Shown in pieces: positions 1 to 9,261 of a stretch of DNA of 64,000 bases. The notes beneath the pieces are model-generated. The model did not search any database. It had not been told where the DNA came from and saw nothing but the letters and a program-made list of their open reading frames with translations. Source of the stretch: Candidatus Methanoperedens nitratireducens (GTDB taxonomy: Archaea > Halobacteriota > Methanosarcinia > Methanosarcinales > Methanoperedenaceae); assembly GCA_020724545.1 (NCBI GenBank), contig DYGR01000006.1, forward strand, positions 21,626 to 85,625, written 5' to 3'. The position numbers were made by a program, and so were the translations under genes. Each line of letters begins with the position of its first letter. The first letter of the stretch is position 1.

Positions 1-2321
1 CTTGTGTTGCTTGTGTTATTTGCCGATTCATCTGAAGGCATGGAGATGTTTTGTAGAGATCCAGAGTCTACCTCTTGTTTTTTAACCCCTGCTATGGCAA
101 AACTGCTGAAGTTCCCGACCAGGCTGGCATAATAGGTATAGTCTTGCTTTCTCTCAACAATCTCAGTTTTCTTCTCTACCCAGCTTCCTTCCCATTTATA
201 CAGGCCTATATCCCCTGGATCGAGATCATTCTCATCAAGCCAGGTGTTGTTGATCCGATAAACCACGACCCCATTGCCTATCTTCCTGCTAAAGCCGCTC
301 ATGCCGGCGAAGATATTGAAGTATTTATAGAATTTGCCCGGAGCATCAACCTCTATCTTTTTTGATCTGTTCTTCAGTACCTCAACAGCGACCGGCACTC
401 CATTCTCGCTCACACTGCTCTCAAAACTCACCACCATAACAGGATCTGCACTACGGAAGACATAAGCTGATAATGATCTGGCAAGTATGTCCATTTCCCT
501 TACCTCCCTCTGCTCTATATTTTTGAAGTCCTCACTGGGCGGCATTCCACCGCCGCCACTGCCGCTACTGCTGCCGCTGCTACCTCCTCTGGCACCTGAG
601 TTGCTACCTTCATTACTGGGAACAGTGCCTTCGTAGCACTTATTCACACAGATCTTCACGTAATCAGTATCGTAAATCATATCCCCGGACTCGGTTGTGC
701 CTGAGAAGTTTGCTATATTTATAATACATGGGTACCCTCTTTCGGTCTCTTCACACTTAAATTTAGATAGGTCATTTATCGTAACAGGATAAGTATAGCT
801 TATGTTCTGGGGCTTGTTTGCCTCAAGTTTCTCAATAGAATACTTCTCTTTTCCTGAAACCAGTGAGTATATGGGATCATAGATTGAAACATTTGTCAGA
901 TTGACAGTACTGTTGGCTTCAAGGGTATAGGTAATGGAGGTTGTACGGCCCTCAATAACTACTGCCGCGCCTCCGCTGGCCTGTTTTATTCTGAAAATGG
1001 GAAGTATTGGAAGCGAGATGGTAGTGATATTAGTGTAGTTAAATGCCCAGGAACCACTCTTGCCTGTAACATCTATTTTCAGGGTGAGATTGAAAAATCC
1101 CTCTTTACTCTGGATATAATTCACTCCATCAGGCTCTATGTAAAAGGCCAATCTGCATCCTGTGACATTATCCTGGCACAACTTAGACTCATTTTTTGAT
1201 AAAGTTACTTTAAAGGATTGATCATCGTGGGATCTATTATTATAGATCTCAGTCACTGTAAGAACCAGCGAGTCCGCACCCATGTTCTTAAAGGTACTGC
1301 TGTACCCGATGAATTTCCCTGTGTGGCCAACCCTGGCATCAACCCACCTCTCAACCCACGTTCCAGCATCATCTATCACAGTCGGCTCAATGAATCTTAT
1401 ATCAAGCTCAAGAGGGTAAAAGATATTATTAATACTTGAATTGCTATACGCCGAGGAGTTGCTGGCGTTGAAGCTGAACACCTGATAATATATTGATTGA
1501 CCTGTTAACCCATCTATTACGATAGTGGGATTATCAGTATTATTATTCCATGAACTCCAGTTACCATCCTCCAGGTCCGGATGATAGCCGTACAGTACCC
1601 TGTTAGAGCTATAGCTTTGATCTGTAGTCCACTCTACTTTTATGGTGCTGTTAGTTATTATAAATGCCTTAACATTATCTATACTCGGGACTGGTACTAT
1701 CTGGAAATCGGGTGTTTTTGACTGGTTGCTCCAGTTCGATATGGCCAGGGAATCATTAGCCCTCACCCTCCAGTAATATGTACCCGGAGATAAAGATAGA
1801 TCTGAGAAGAGATCAGCAGTATTTCCGGATCTCAGGATATTGGGAAAACCTGACTGATTGCTTAACTGCCAGTCGTAGGTAAGATTATCTCCATCTTCAT
1901 CAGTACTGCTCTTCCAGGTAAGCCTGATGTTTCCATCCGATAGATTCTGCCAGTTTACAGGAGCTATTCTTGCTGGAGATGAGGGAGCACGGTTCACATT
2001 ATTTACAGTGATGGTAATCTCCTCGCTGTCAGCAAGACCATCAGGATCGGTCACCGTAAAATTAACCCGGTATGTCCCGGCCTGGGTAAAATCTGGTGTC
2101 CAGGTAAATACATGGGTATCAGGGTCAAAGCTTGCCCCTGCTGGTAAATTGCCTGCAGAATACGTCAGGTTCTCACCTGTAGCATTGATGGTGAACTGCA
2201 GGAGCTCTCCTTCATTTACGGTCTTATTGCCTATGGGTTCCAGTACTGGAGCATCGGCTCTTGCCCCTGAAGAAAATAAAAAGATTGAAGAGACCAGAAG
2301 TATGATAAGGATATTTTTCAT
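1..2321 (-). CDS. Large secreted PGF-pre-PGF domain surface protein, cassette A gene 5 (C-terminus beyond window)
   Basis: An open frame runs without a stop from the ATG at 2321 to the window edge (773 complete codons), so the C-terminal anchor is missing here. A signal peptide covers about residues 1-22. Next comes a putative-Ig (He_PIG-like) domain (about 25-112), then two fibronectin-III-like domains (about 113-305), a beta-rich stretch with many N-glycosylation sequons, a Gly/Ser linker (near positions 545-610) and a PGF-pre-PGF-type domain after it. From about residue 310 onward it aligns closely with the 961-aa protein at 5436-8294, while the N-terminal Ig/FN3 modules differ. It is the last gene of the first five-gene cassette. 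Role inferred: cell-surface adhesin or anchor; the domain names rest on recognition by eye. Confidence 0.85.
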   Translation of the reverse strand, partial: MKNILIILLVSSIFLFSSGARADAPVLEPIGNKTVNEGELLQFTINATGENLTYSAGNLPAGASFDPDTHVFTWTPDFTQAGTYRVNFTVTDPDGLADSEEITITVNNVNRAPSSPARIAPVNWQNLSDGNIRLTWKSSTDEDGDNLTYDWQLSNQSGFPNILRSGNTADLFSDLSLSPGTYYWRVRANDSLAISNWSNQSKTPDFQIVPVPSIDNVKAFIITNSTIKVEWTTDQSYSSNRVLYGYHPDLEDGNWSSWNNNTDNPTIVIDGLTGQSIYYQVFSFNASNSSAYSNSSINNIFYPLELDIRFIEPTVIDDAGTWVERWVDARVGHTGKFIGYSSTFKNMGADSLVLTVTEIYNNRSHDDQSFKVTLSKNESKLCQDNVTGCRLAFYIEPDGVNYIQSKEGFFNLTLKIDVTGKSGSWAFNYTNITTISLPILPIFRIKQASGGAAVVIEGRTTSITYTLEANSTVNLTNVSIYDPIYSLVSGKEKYSIEKLEANKPQNISYTYPVTINDLSKFKCEETERGYPCIINIANFSGTTESGDMIYDTDYVKICVNKCYEGTVPSNEGSNSGARGGSSGSSSGSGGGGMPPSEDFKNIEQREVREMDILARSLSAYVFRSADPVMVVSFESSVSENGVPVAVEVLKNRSKKIEVDAPGKFYKYFNIFAGMSGFSRKIGNGVVVYRINNTWLDENDLDPGDIGLYKWEGSWVEKKTEIVERKQDYTYYASLVGNFSSFAIAGVKKQEVDSGSLQNISMPSDESANNTSNT

Positions 2322-2383
2322 GACAATTTCTCCACAGATAGCGTCACCCTACAGGCGAAAGAGGTCTTGGAAAACCTATTCGT

Positions 2384-3361
2384 TCAATCGCTTATCATCC
2401 TCATTTCCAGACCCTTTATTTTCATGCCGTTTAAGGGCACTTCTACCTCTCCCTCGAATCCACGCATTCTGGGAACAGTGTAGCTACCAATCTCAATGCT
2501 CTGCTTCTCTGGTATTTTGATTTCACTATTGAAATTTTCTTCCATCAATTTGAATTGAACCCCTTCAGTATTGATTCTCTCAACACTTCCATCGATATCC
2601 GGGATATTAATTCTCGGCGTCAGATCCAGCATAAGTGTAGCATTATAGGTCTGTTTACCGAAGTTATGAGCGTAGAACTTTATTTTCAGGCTGTCGTTCA
2701 CCCTTGTTATGTTCCATTTTGTAAGAGTAATATGTGGTGTGAGGTTCTCAGGAGGGAAAACATTGTATTCCGACTCAAGATAATCCAGCATATAATAATC
2801 GCGGTCAGTTGCACTTCCATTGAATATTCTCTTGGCGATTTTTTCAGCGCAAAGGGGCAATCCACCTTTGCCATCAGTCGCTTTTCCGCAGAACGTCCAT
2901 GTGCCCATTTGATCTTCTTGATTCGCCTTGGGATCAGGGAATAGGATTTTCTTTAATCCTCCAACAATCTGCTTCAGATACAGGTTCTCTGAGTTTCTGA
3001 TATTGATCGTCTGGTTCACATCGCCCTTGTTCCACTGCCATATGAAACCTGAATCACCGATACTGTCCAGATTAAGGGTCCTCTCCTCATAGGGCATATC
3101 ACCGGATTCACCCCATTGGATGATGCTTCCATTCCTGATATTATCATAAGAGACCGTCTGGGTAACGCTCCCGTCTGATGAATAGCCTATCTGTCTTGAT
3201 TCAGCAGTATCAAAACCCGACACCAGAGCATCCTGACTGGAATCCCCCATTATGTCTACCGCAAACTGAACGAGCTGGGCTGAACTCATGTTCTCCTCAG
3301 CCGCCGCTGTTCCGGCTGCTAATACCATCAGACATGCTGACAGCAGATAAATCCATCTCAT
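2384..3361 (-). CDS. Secreted protein of unknown function, cassette A gene 4
   Basis: The ATG at 3361 is preferred over the GTG at 3373 because GGTGA lies 5 nt upstream and the signal peptide then begins MRWIYLLSA. The mature part starts after the AAAEE site. The first half carries the motif G-[DN]-V-[TN]-Q twice (GSVTQ, GDVNQ), each followed by a short beta-type stretch and a second Q. The second half is a beta-sandwich-like region (LTKWNITRVNDSLKIKFYAH) with sequons, and it has two cysteines, at FCGKA and LPLCAEK. It is a clear paralog of the 312-aa protein at 8314-9252. I recognise no known family. It is likely extracellular and works with its neighbours. Confidence 0.85.
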   Translation of the reverse strand: MRWIYLLSACLMVLAAGTAAAEENMSSAQLVQFAVDIMGDSSQDALVSGFDTAESRQIGYSSDGSVTQTVSYDNIRNGSIIQWGESGDMPYEERTLNLDSIGDSGFIWQWNKGDVNQTINIRNSENLYLKQIVGGLKKILFPDPKANQEDQMGTWTFCGKATDGKGGLPLCAEKIAKRIFNGSATDRDYYMLDYLESEYNVFPPENLTPHITLTKWNITRVNDSLKIKFYAHNFGKQTYNATLMLDLTPRINIPDIDGSVERINTEGVQFKLMEENFNSEIKIPEKQSIEIGSYTVPRMRGFEGEVEVPLNGMKIKGLEMRMISD

Positions 3362-3373
3362 TATGCTCACCAC

Positions 3374-3790
3374 TCAGCCGATAAGCACTATGATATCCTG
3401 GTCCAGGATCTGCACATTATCATCCACCAGAACTTCAATACCCTGGGCAATGCTGCCAGAGCCCGAGTTATTTCCATACTGGTCAAGGTCGATCACGATA
3501 CGATTAAGTCCTTTAATCGTATTGTTTATATCAGCTGCATAATCTGGATCTAAAACAAGCGAACTATTCATGAGCACCAGCTTGCTGTCCTGGTCGATCA
3601 TCTGGTAATTCCCTGTTACATGAATGCCTATATCCTGGTTTATATCACCGCTGCCGTAGTTCCATGCTACCTGGTCTACCCTGACCAGCACCATGTTCTC
3701 ACCTCTTAGATTTGCGTTCTGGTTGATATCCGCCACTGCGGGAACCATTAAGATCAGAATTACTGCCAGCATCATCAATATTTTCTTCAT
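3374..3790 (-). CDS. Small secreted protein built from two glutamine-rich repeats, cassette A gene 3
   Basis: The start at 3790 follows a strong GGAGGTGAG; the frame can be extended to a TTG at 3805. A signal peptide (MKKILMMLAVILILMVPAVA) is cleaved before DINQ. The mature chain of about 118 aa is two copies of one pattern: hydrophobic beta stretch, DQ, x3, N-x-GSG-x-I-x-Q-x-I-x-V, then N-x-Q-[MI]-[IL]-DQD. There is no cysteine and almost no Lys/Arg in the mature part. Regularly spaced Q and N in short beta strands recall curlin-type amyloid repeats, but the exact curlin consensus is not met. It is paralogous to 9262-9675. Inferred role: structural subunit of a surface fibre. Confidence 0.85.
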   Translation of the reverse strand: MKKILMMLAVILILMVPAVADINQNANLRGENMVLVRVDQVAWNYGSGDINQDIGIHVTGNYQMIDQDSKLVLMNSSLVLDPDYAADINNTIKGLNRIVIDLDQYGNNSGSGSIAQGIEVLVDDNVQILDQDIIVLIG

Positions 3791-3882
3791 CTCACTCACC
3801 TCCAATTTAAATAATTTAACTAAAAAAATATAAAAAATGGATTAGAGGATAGTTTTATCTCCCCTAAATCCCCTATCAGGTT

Positions 3883-4506
3883 TTAAGCCGAGAGCTTGTT
3901 CTTATCTTCAAATGCGTCGTCGCCTGCTACAACCGCGATTCCATCAACTTCGTTGTTCTCAAATAATATGGAGTCATCGATGTCTATCTTCTGGAACTCA
4001 TCTATCTTGACAGTCTGAATAAGTTTCTGGTTGATATCAGTTTTTGCAAAGGCTTTCTGAACAACAGCATTATCTTGTTTGACATCCTTTACATTGGAAT
4101 CTCCGCCATTGGCAATAGCCTTGGAGTCAGCCCAGGCGAAATTATCTGCCTTACTATCAGCATCGCACTTGGATTTAGCCTTGGCAGTATTTGAAGCTTT
4201 ACTGTGATCTTCAGCCTCAGCATCTCCAGCCTCAGCAGTAGCCGGGCACTTATTGGTAGCATCACCGCTCTTTGCATCATTATCATTCGCTGCTATGGAT
4301 ACCGCTGTTGCATCACCGGCTTTGCTAGTAAGCACATTTGTCAGGTCACCTTCATTGATCAGTTTCTGCGTTGTAGTGCTTGTGGCAGCGTTAAAGCCAC
4401 TTATATCTATATCGATTGCCTTCTTGTTCGTTGGATTAGCCATCGCAGGGACAGCCATCCCTATTACTGTTGATACCAACAGTAACAGTACTAATATTTT
4501 CTTCAT
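3883..4506 (-). CDS. Secreted low-complexity protein with Q/N-rich ends, cassette A gene 2
   Basis: The start at 4506 has GAGGTG just upstream. The signal peptide is about 23 aa (ends PAMAN). The middle (about residues 60-130) is Ala/Asp/Lys/Ser-rich with two cysteines; the flanks are ordered. The region around VKQDNAVVQKAFAKTDINQ, then QKLIQTVKID, matches the corresponding part of the 785-aa protein of cassette B (VTQVNANVQIAWAEIDNDQ, QRLDQTATID). The two are therefore paralogs that differ mainly in the size of the low-complexity insert. No known family was recognised. Likely an extracellular matrix or fibre component. Confidence 0.8.
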   Translation of the reverse strand: MKKILVLLLLVSTVIGMAVPAMANPTNKKAIDIDISGFNAATSTTTQKLINEGDLTNVLTSKAGDATAVSIAANDNDAKSGDATNKCPATAEAGDAEAEDHSKASNTAKAKSKCDADSKADNFAWADSKAIANGGDSNVKDVKQDNAVVQKAFAKTDINQKLIQTVKIDEFQKIDIDDSILFENNEVDGIAVVAGDDAFEDKNKLSA

Positions 4507-4530
4507 ATTTTACACCTCTTATATATCTCT

Positions 4531-4595
4531 GCCCGGCTCTCCAGCAGGGACTGCTGGCCAACCGGGCCACTTACGCCCCCGGGGTTTGAACCCGG
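4531..4595 (-). terminator. Conserved double hairpin between cassette A genes 1 and 2
   Basis: A two-tier stem is formed by GCCCGG (4531-4536) with CCGGGC (4562-4567), enclosing CCAGCAG-GGA-CTGCTGG (4541-4557). A second hairpin, CCGGGGTTTGAACCCGG (4579-4595), abuts the stop codon of the lipoprotein gene. The same arrangement, with the second hairpin identical, sits at 12191-12238 in cassette B. Possible roles are partial termination, RNA processing, or setting the ratio of lipoprotein to fibre transcripts. There is no long T-run, so the function is uncertain. Confidence 0.6.
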
Positions 4596-5144
4596 TCACT
4601 CCGGCCTGCCGACAGGCGTATCAAATGTAACGTTCCATGCAGCCCTCTTTACCACAGTATCGTTCTCAGAGATCTGGACGAGCATCATGACATAGCTGAC
4701 GTTTCCCTTTGGCGTCAGGGAGAAATTCTGAGTCCAGTTACCATCGGCAATGTACGTTATATTGGTCTGATTGTACCACTCCCGCCCCAGATCAGGCTTG
4801 AATATCGTAAGCACGGTATCATTCAGCCTGGGATTTATGATCTTTAACGTGATCGTCAGCCTGCCGGTTCTATTGAATTCATTGTTCCTGAGGATCAGAA
4901 GTATCTGGTTTGGCGAACTTGCCATGTCTATATCTTGCTCGCTTATACTGGAGGAAGCCAGCGCCAGGGTCATGTTGTTATCGCTGATATTCTGGTCAGG
5001 GAGATTTTCATCTGTAAGCTCATTTCCAGGCTCACTTTCCCGATCTATGCATCCCCCCAGCGCCAGTACGAGGATCAGCATTCCCAGGATTCTCCAGAAC
5101 ATGGAAACGGATGTTAATCCTTTTATAGTTGACCTACAGTCCAA
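4596..5144 (-). CDS. Secreted lipoprotein, cassette A gene 1
   Basis: The N-terminus (182 aa in all) is followed by a hydrophobic segment ending in a lipobox, LALGGC, so the mature protein is probably lipid-anchored on the outer face of the cytoplasmic membrane. An Asn/Glu/Asp-rich linker leads to a C-terminal beta-sandwich-like domain (about residues 75-180; key stretches LTITLKIINPRLNDTVL and VVKRAAWNVTFDTPVG). It is paralogous to 12239-12814, with the last 20 residues nearly identical. It is the first gene of the cassette and has TATA-like sequences upstream. Function unknown; perhaps a tether or assembly factor for the fibre subunits encoded next. Confidence 0.85.
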   Translation of the reverse strand: MDCRSTIKGLTSVSMFWRILGMLILVLALGGCIDRESEPGNELTDENLPDQNISDNNMTLALASSSISEQDIDMASSPNQILLILRNNEFNRTGRLTITLKIINPRLNDTVLTIFKPDLGREWYNQTNITYIADGNWTQNFSLTPKGNVSYVMMLVQISENDTVVKRAAWNVTFDTPVGRPE

Positions 5145-5435
5145 ATTTTTTCCTCCCTTTTTACGATGCCCACAACCATCTTTTTGTTTTCAAATCCATT
5201 AGTTTATAAACAGTCTTTTAAGATATTTATAAATCTGTCAAGGATTTTTAGTCACACATCAATAACCTAGTATTACCCGATACTTTATAAACCATTAAGA
5301 AAAGATACTAGATGACAGAAGCACATAACAACAGCATAATTCAAATACACATATCACTGACATCTACTCTAGAATAGTTCTTGAGTTTTCTTCGTTTATC
5401 TACGGTTTATTTTGTTCAAAAATTGTTTTGATCGT
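5145..5435. promoter_or_regulatory. AT-rich spacer between cassettes with several TATA-like boxes
   Basis: This 291-bp gap contains TTTATAAA at 5203-5210, 5226-5233 and 5284-5291. The first two lie 59 and 82 bp before the lipoprotein ATG (minus strand) and fit an archaeal promoter with a leader. No gene was seen here. The end of the spacer near 5400-5435 follows the stop of the 961-aa gene and has only a loose T-rich tract. Confidence 0.5.
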
Positions 5436-8294
5436 TTAAGAACCTGATCGCAGCATTTTAAGGTAATAGATTATTCCTATTATCCCAAAAAAGAGAATAA
5501 AAGCTACTATCAACTGCAAGTTTCTTCTAATCGGTTTAACATCCTGGGGATCTGGATCATCTGATGTTTGTGTGATGTTCTCTGTTGATTCATCTGAAGG
5601 TACGGAGATCTCTGGCATAGATCCAGAAGCTACATCCTGTACAGTTACCTCCTGTTTTTTAATACCTGCTATGGCAAAACTGCTGAAATTCCCGACCAGG
5701 CCTGCATAATAGGTATAATTTTGCTTGCTCTCAACGATCTCAGTACTCTTTTTCACCCATTTCCCCTCCCATTTATACAGGCTTATATCCTCAGGGTCCA
5801 GGTCATTCTCCTCAAGCCAGGTGTTGTTGACACGGTAAGCCACAACACCTTTACTCACCTTCTTGCTAAAACCGCTCATACCAACAAAGATATTGAAGTA
5901 ATTATAGAGTTTGCCCGGAGCATCAACCTCTATGTGTTTTGATCTGTTCCTCAGTACCTCAACAGCGACTGGCACTCCGTTCTCGCTCACACTGCTCTCA
6001 AATGCTACCACCATAACAGGGTCTGCCGCATTGAAGACGTATGCTGGTGATGATCCGGCGGGTATGTCCATTTCCCTTACCTCTCTTCGTTCCATGTTAT
6101 TGAAGTCCTCACTGGGCGGCATTCCACCGCCGCCACCGCCCCCGCCACCACTACTACCTCCGCTGCCTCCTCCACCGCTGCTTCCTCCGCTGCTTCCTCC
6201 GCTGCTGCCTCCGTCTCCTCCGCTCCCGCTACTACCACCGCTTCCACCGCTTTCACTGCCAGTGACAGTGCCGGATGGGAAGCAGTTTGTATCTGTATCC
6301 TTACATACATATAACTCTATATAATCAGTATCACTGATCTTGACACCGGATTCAGTTTCACCTGTGAATGTTGCCAGATTTATAATACATGAATACGACC
6401 CTTCGCATTTGAATTTAGATAAATCACCGGTTGTAGCAGGATAAGAAAAGCTTATATTACTGGGTATGTTAGCCTCAAGTTTTGAGACATTAAAGTACCC
6501 CTGGTTCTCTGGATAAAGCGGATCATAAATAGAAACATTTGTTAAATTGATGGCACTGCTGGCTTCAAGCGTATAAGTAACAGTGGTAGTCCTGCCTTCA
6601 CTGACCACGATCGCATCCGTATTTGCTTGTTTTATCTTGAGAATGGGGTTTATCGGAAGTGAGATGGAAGTGGTATTAGTGTAGTTAGATGTCCAGGTAC
6701 CGTTCTGCTGACCTCTAACATTTACTTTTATAGTAAAATTAAAGAACCCATCTTTAATCTCAGTGGAATTTATTGGAAATGCCGGTCTTCCGAAGGCCTG
6801 CATATAGGACTTGGACTCGTTCTTCTCCAGTATTGATGTAAAGGGTCCCCTCGATTCGTTACCATTGATCTCAGTTACCGTAAGAACAAGCGAATCATTC
6901 CCTGTATTATTAAAGGTGCCGTCGATTCCAATAAATTTGCCTGCATGGCCTGCCTCTGCATCACGCCATGTCTTTACCCATGTTCCGTTATGATTAATTA
7001 CATACGGCTCGATAAATCTAAGATCAATATCCAGAGGATCATTAACTGTTACTTTTATGGTCTCGCTGGCTATCCCACCGTAACCGTCACTGCTGTTGAA
7101 TTCCCACATATACACTCCTGTATCGCTCTCATCCGTGGTCCAATTGTAGACCCCGGTACTGCTATTCAGGCTACCCTTCGTTGCATTGGTTCCGTAGGTT
7201 ATAGGATCTGAATCTGCATCGGTTGTATTTATGAGCAAATCCAGTGTCTGACCTGTGTACACCACCCTGTCCCCTATAATGGATTGGTTGGGAGGATTGT
7301 TAGGTACCCGGGTATCCTGGGATATACCCTGGCCTAAGACATTAAAAGTACTGTTCCATCCATAAACTGTAATATTTCCCCAGCCGTGCGGGCCTACAGT
7401 ATGATTGGTAAATGTTTCCGAACTTCCATTACTCCACCTATCATTGAAACTAACATTAAACGAATCCGTATTCACTCCTTTTTCCCATGTGTAACTTACC
7501 CAGAAATTGCCTGTACTGTTCTGTAAATTCTCAGGCTTCCTGGGCTCCCCGGGCTCAAAGGTCGTATTATTCCCTGTTGTATTATCCTCTGTCGCATTAT
7601 CCTCTGTCGTATTATCCCCTGTCGTATTATCCTCTGTCGTATTATCCCCTGTCGTATTGTCCCATGTTGCATGATCTCCTCCGACTGTTATGGTTGCTGG
7701 GTATTCTGAGACAGACCCGTACCTGTCCCGTACTCTGAATACCCAGTAGTATGTACCCTCGTCACCCTTCTGTGTTGTCCATTTGAAAACTCCTGTCCAT
7801 TTATCCAGTGTGCCTTTTGTTGCACTTGTTGTAAATATGCCTGTATCGTCATCTGCATCCTCGTAATCAAAATCTAGATACACAGTCTGTCCTTCTTTGC
7901 CTGACCAATCCGATGTGTTGGTTATTATGATGGGGTTATTGGGTATCGTATCGTTGAACCAGACTTTTGTCGGGTTAACATTCCCATATATATCTACCGT
8001 TTGAGCGCTGATATTCTGTTTATAATGTGGCCGCCAGGTAAGGTTAAGATAATTAACAGGTGCGCTAACATTTTGCAGCGTACCACCACTCTTATACCTG
8101 AACCATATGTGACTGAGATACGTATCTTCAGGGTTGGTCCATGTGTTGTTTATATAGAAGTTGCCAGTTGTTGTCCGGGGATTGGATACATTGCCGCTCA
8201 CACTATAACCATTAGAGGCACTTGCTCCTAAAAAAGGAATTAAAAAAAGGATTAAGAGAACAGCGAGTCCGATTATTATATTTTTAAGATCCAT
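5436..8294 (-). CDS. Giant surface protein with PGF-pre-PGF domain and C-terminal membrane anchor, cassette B gene 5
   Basis: The ATG at 8294 is chosen because GGGGGAG lies directly upstream; a longer frame begins at 8321 but overlaps the previous gene. A signal peptide precedes two cadherin/He_PIG-like modules separated by a Thr/Asn repeat (DNTTG, DNTTE). Then follow beta-rich domains shared with cassette A, a Gly/Ser linker of about 45 residues, the PGF-pre-PGF domain (through NFSSFAIAG) and, near the end, a single transmembrane segment (LIVAFILFFGIIGIIYYL) with a short basic tail. There are many sequons, so it is probably heavily N-glycosylated. No PGF motif is visible before the last helix. 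Likely the membrane-anchored surface partner of the cassette. Confidence 0.9.
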   Translation of the reverse strand: MDLKNIIIGLAVLLILFLIPFLGASASNGYSVSGNVSNPRTTTGNFYINNTWTNPEDTYLSHIWFRYKSGGTLQNVSAPVNYLNLTWRPHYKQNISAQTVDIYGNVNPTKVWFNDTIPNNPIIITNTSDWSGKEGQTVYLDFDYEDADDDTGIFTTSATKGTLDKWTGVFKWTTQKGDEGTYYWVFRVRDRYGSVSEYPATITVGGDHATWDNTTGDNTTEDNTTGDNTTEDNATEDNTTGNNTTFEPGEPRKPENLQNSTGNFWVSYTWEKGVNTDSFNVSFNDRWSNGSSETFTNHTVGPHGWGNITVYGWNSTFNVLGQGISQDTRVPNNPPNQSIIGDRVVYTGQTLDLLINTTDADSDPITYGTNATKGSLNSSTGVYNWTTDESDTGVYMWEFNSSDGYGGIASETIKVTVNDPLDIDLRFIEPYVINHNGTWVKTWRDAEAGHAGKFIGIDGTFNNTGNDSLVLTVTEINGNESRGPFTSILEKNESKSYMQAFGRPAFPINSTEIKDGFFNFTIKVNVRGQQNGTWTSNYTNTTSISLPINPILKIKQANTDAIVVSEGRTTTVTYTLEASSAINLTNVSIYDPLYPENQGYFNVSKLEANIPSNISFSYPATTGDLSKFKCEGSYSCIINLATFTGETESGVKISDTDYIELYVCKDTDTNCFPSGTVTGSESGGSGGSSGSGGDGGSSGGSSGGSSGGGGSGGSSGGGGGGGGGMPPSEDFNNMERREVREMDIPAGSSPAYVFNAADPVMVVAFESSVSENGVPVAVEVLRNRSKHIEVDAPGKLYNYFNIFVGMSGFSKKVSKGVVAYRVNNTWLEENDLDPEDISLYKWEGKWVKKSTEIVESKQNYTYYAGLVGNFSSFAIAGIKKQEVTVQDVASGSMPEISVPSDESTENITQTSDDPDPQDVKPIRRNLQLIVAFILFFGIIGIIYYLKMLRSGS
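7561..7670 (-). repeat. 15-bp tandem repeat coding for DNTT[GE] pentapeptides
   Basis: The unit gtcgtattatcctct recurs with small changes, giving about seven pentapeptides of the form [DN]-N-[TA]-T-[GE]. Each unit contains an N-x-T glycosylation sequon. It forms a flexible, probably glycosylated hinge inside the 961-aa surface protein and is absent from the cassette A paralog. Confidence 0.85.
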
Positions 8295-8313
8295 TTCTCC
8301 CCCATTCAAGCAG

Positions 8314-9252
8314 CTATCCACTTATCATCTTCATTTTCATGTTCTTTACTTTCATACCATCAAGAGGTACTACTACTTCTCCCTCTATCTCCTTCATGCT
8401 GGGAACCGTGTATCTCCCGATCTCAACGACCTTCTTATCAGGCACCTTAATCTCCCAATTCTGCGCATCTTCTGCCCTGAAAGTCTTTCCATCTCCATCA
8501 AAACCTTCTATATCAATCTTCGGGATAATGTCCATCATAAGGGTCGCATTGTAGGTCTCCTTACCAAAGTTATGTGCCCTGAACTTTATAGTGAGGTTAT
8601 CACCTGCTCTGGTTATATTCCACTTTGTCAGTATTACACGGGGCGTAAGATTCTCAGGAGGGAAAACATTGTAATCTTCCTCAAGAACATGCAGCATATA
8701 ATAATCCCGCGGAGTGGCTTTTCCTTCTAATATCCTCTTGGCTATTTTTTCAGCGCACAGAGGCAGGCCCCCTGTACCGTTTACCGCCTTACCGCAGAAC
8801 CACCAGTCACTGGCCATCTCTTTATCAGGATCAGGGAAGAGGATCTTCCTTAACCCTCCCATGATCTGCCTTAGATACAGGTTCTCGGAGTTTGTAATAT
8901 TGATCGTCTGGTTCACATTGCCCTTGTTCCACTGCCATGTTAGGCCTGGATCTCTCACACTATCTATAAACATAGTCCTCTCCTCACGGGGCATATCTCC
9001 AGATTCGCCCCACTGAATAACGCTTCCATTCTCGATATTATCATAAAAGATCGTCTGGGTAACATTGCCATCTGATGAATAGCCTATCTGGCTTGAATTG
9101 GCAATCCCAAAGCCTGAGATCTGTGCATCCTGGCCTGAGTCCCCCATCATATCCACCGCCAGTTGAGCAAGCTGGGCAGAACTCATATCTTCCTCAGCAG
9201 CCGCCATGCCCATGACCAATAGACCTGTAAATAGCCAGACCCATTTCACCAT
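8314..9252 (-). CDS. Secreted protein of unknown function, cassette B gene 4
   Basis: The start at 9252 has AAGGAG about 5 nt upstream. Signal peptide, then the conserved AEEDMSSAQLAQLAVDMMGD. The motif G-N-V-[TN]-Q-T-I appears twice in the first half (after SSDGNVTQ and in KGNVNQTINI), each followed by an N- and Q-containing strand. The second half shares the beta-rich domain and the two cysteines (FCGKA, LPLCAEK) with the cassette A copy at 2384-3361. It lies 10 nt downstream of the small repeat protein, so the two are surely co-transcribed. Family unknown. Confidence 0.85.
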   Translation of the reverse strand: MVKWVWLFTGLLVMGMAAAEEDMSSAQLAQLAVDMMGDSGQDAQISGFGIANSSQIGYSSDGNVTQTIFYDNIENGSVIQWGESGDMPREERTMFIDSVRDPGLTWQWNKGNVNQTINITNSENLYLRQIMGGLRKILFPDPDKEMASDWWFCGKAVNGTGGLPLCAEKIAKRILEGKATPRDYYMLHVLEEDYNVFPPENLTPRVILTKWNITRAGDNLTIKFRAHNFGKETYNATLMMDIIPKIDIEGFDGDGKTFRAEDAQNWEIKVPDKKVVEIGRYTVPSMKEIEGEVVVPLDGMKVKNMKMKMISG

Positions 9253-9261
9253 GCTTACTCC

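Noticed and set aside
4571..4600. GGTTCAAACCCC looked like a tRNA T-arm on the minus strand
   Set aside because: No acceptor, D or anticodon arm around it; the same hairpin in the other cassette also stands alone.
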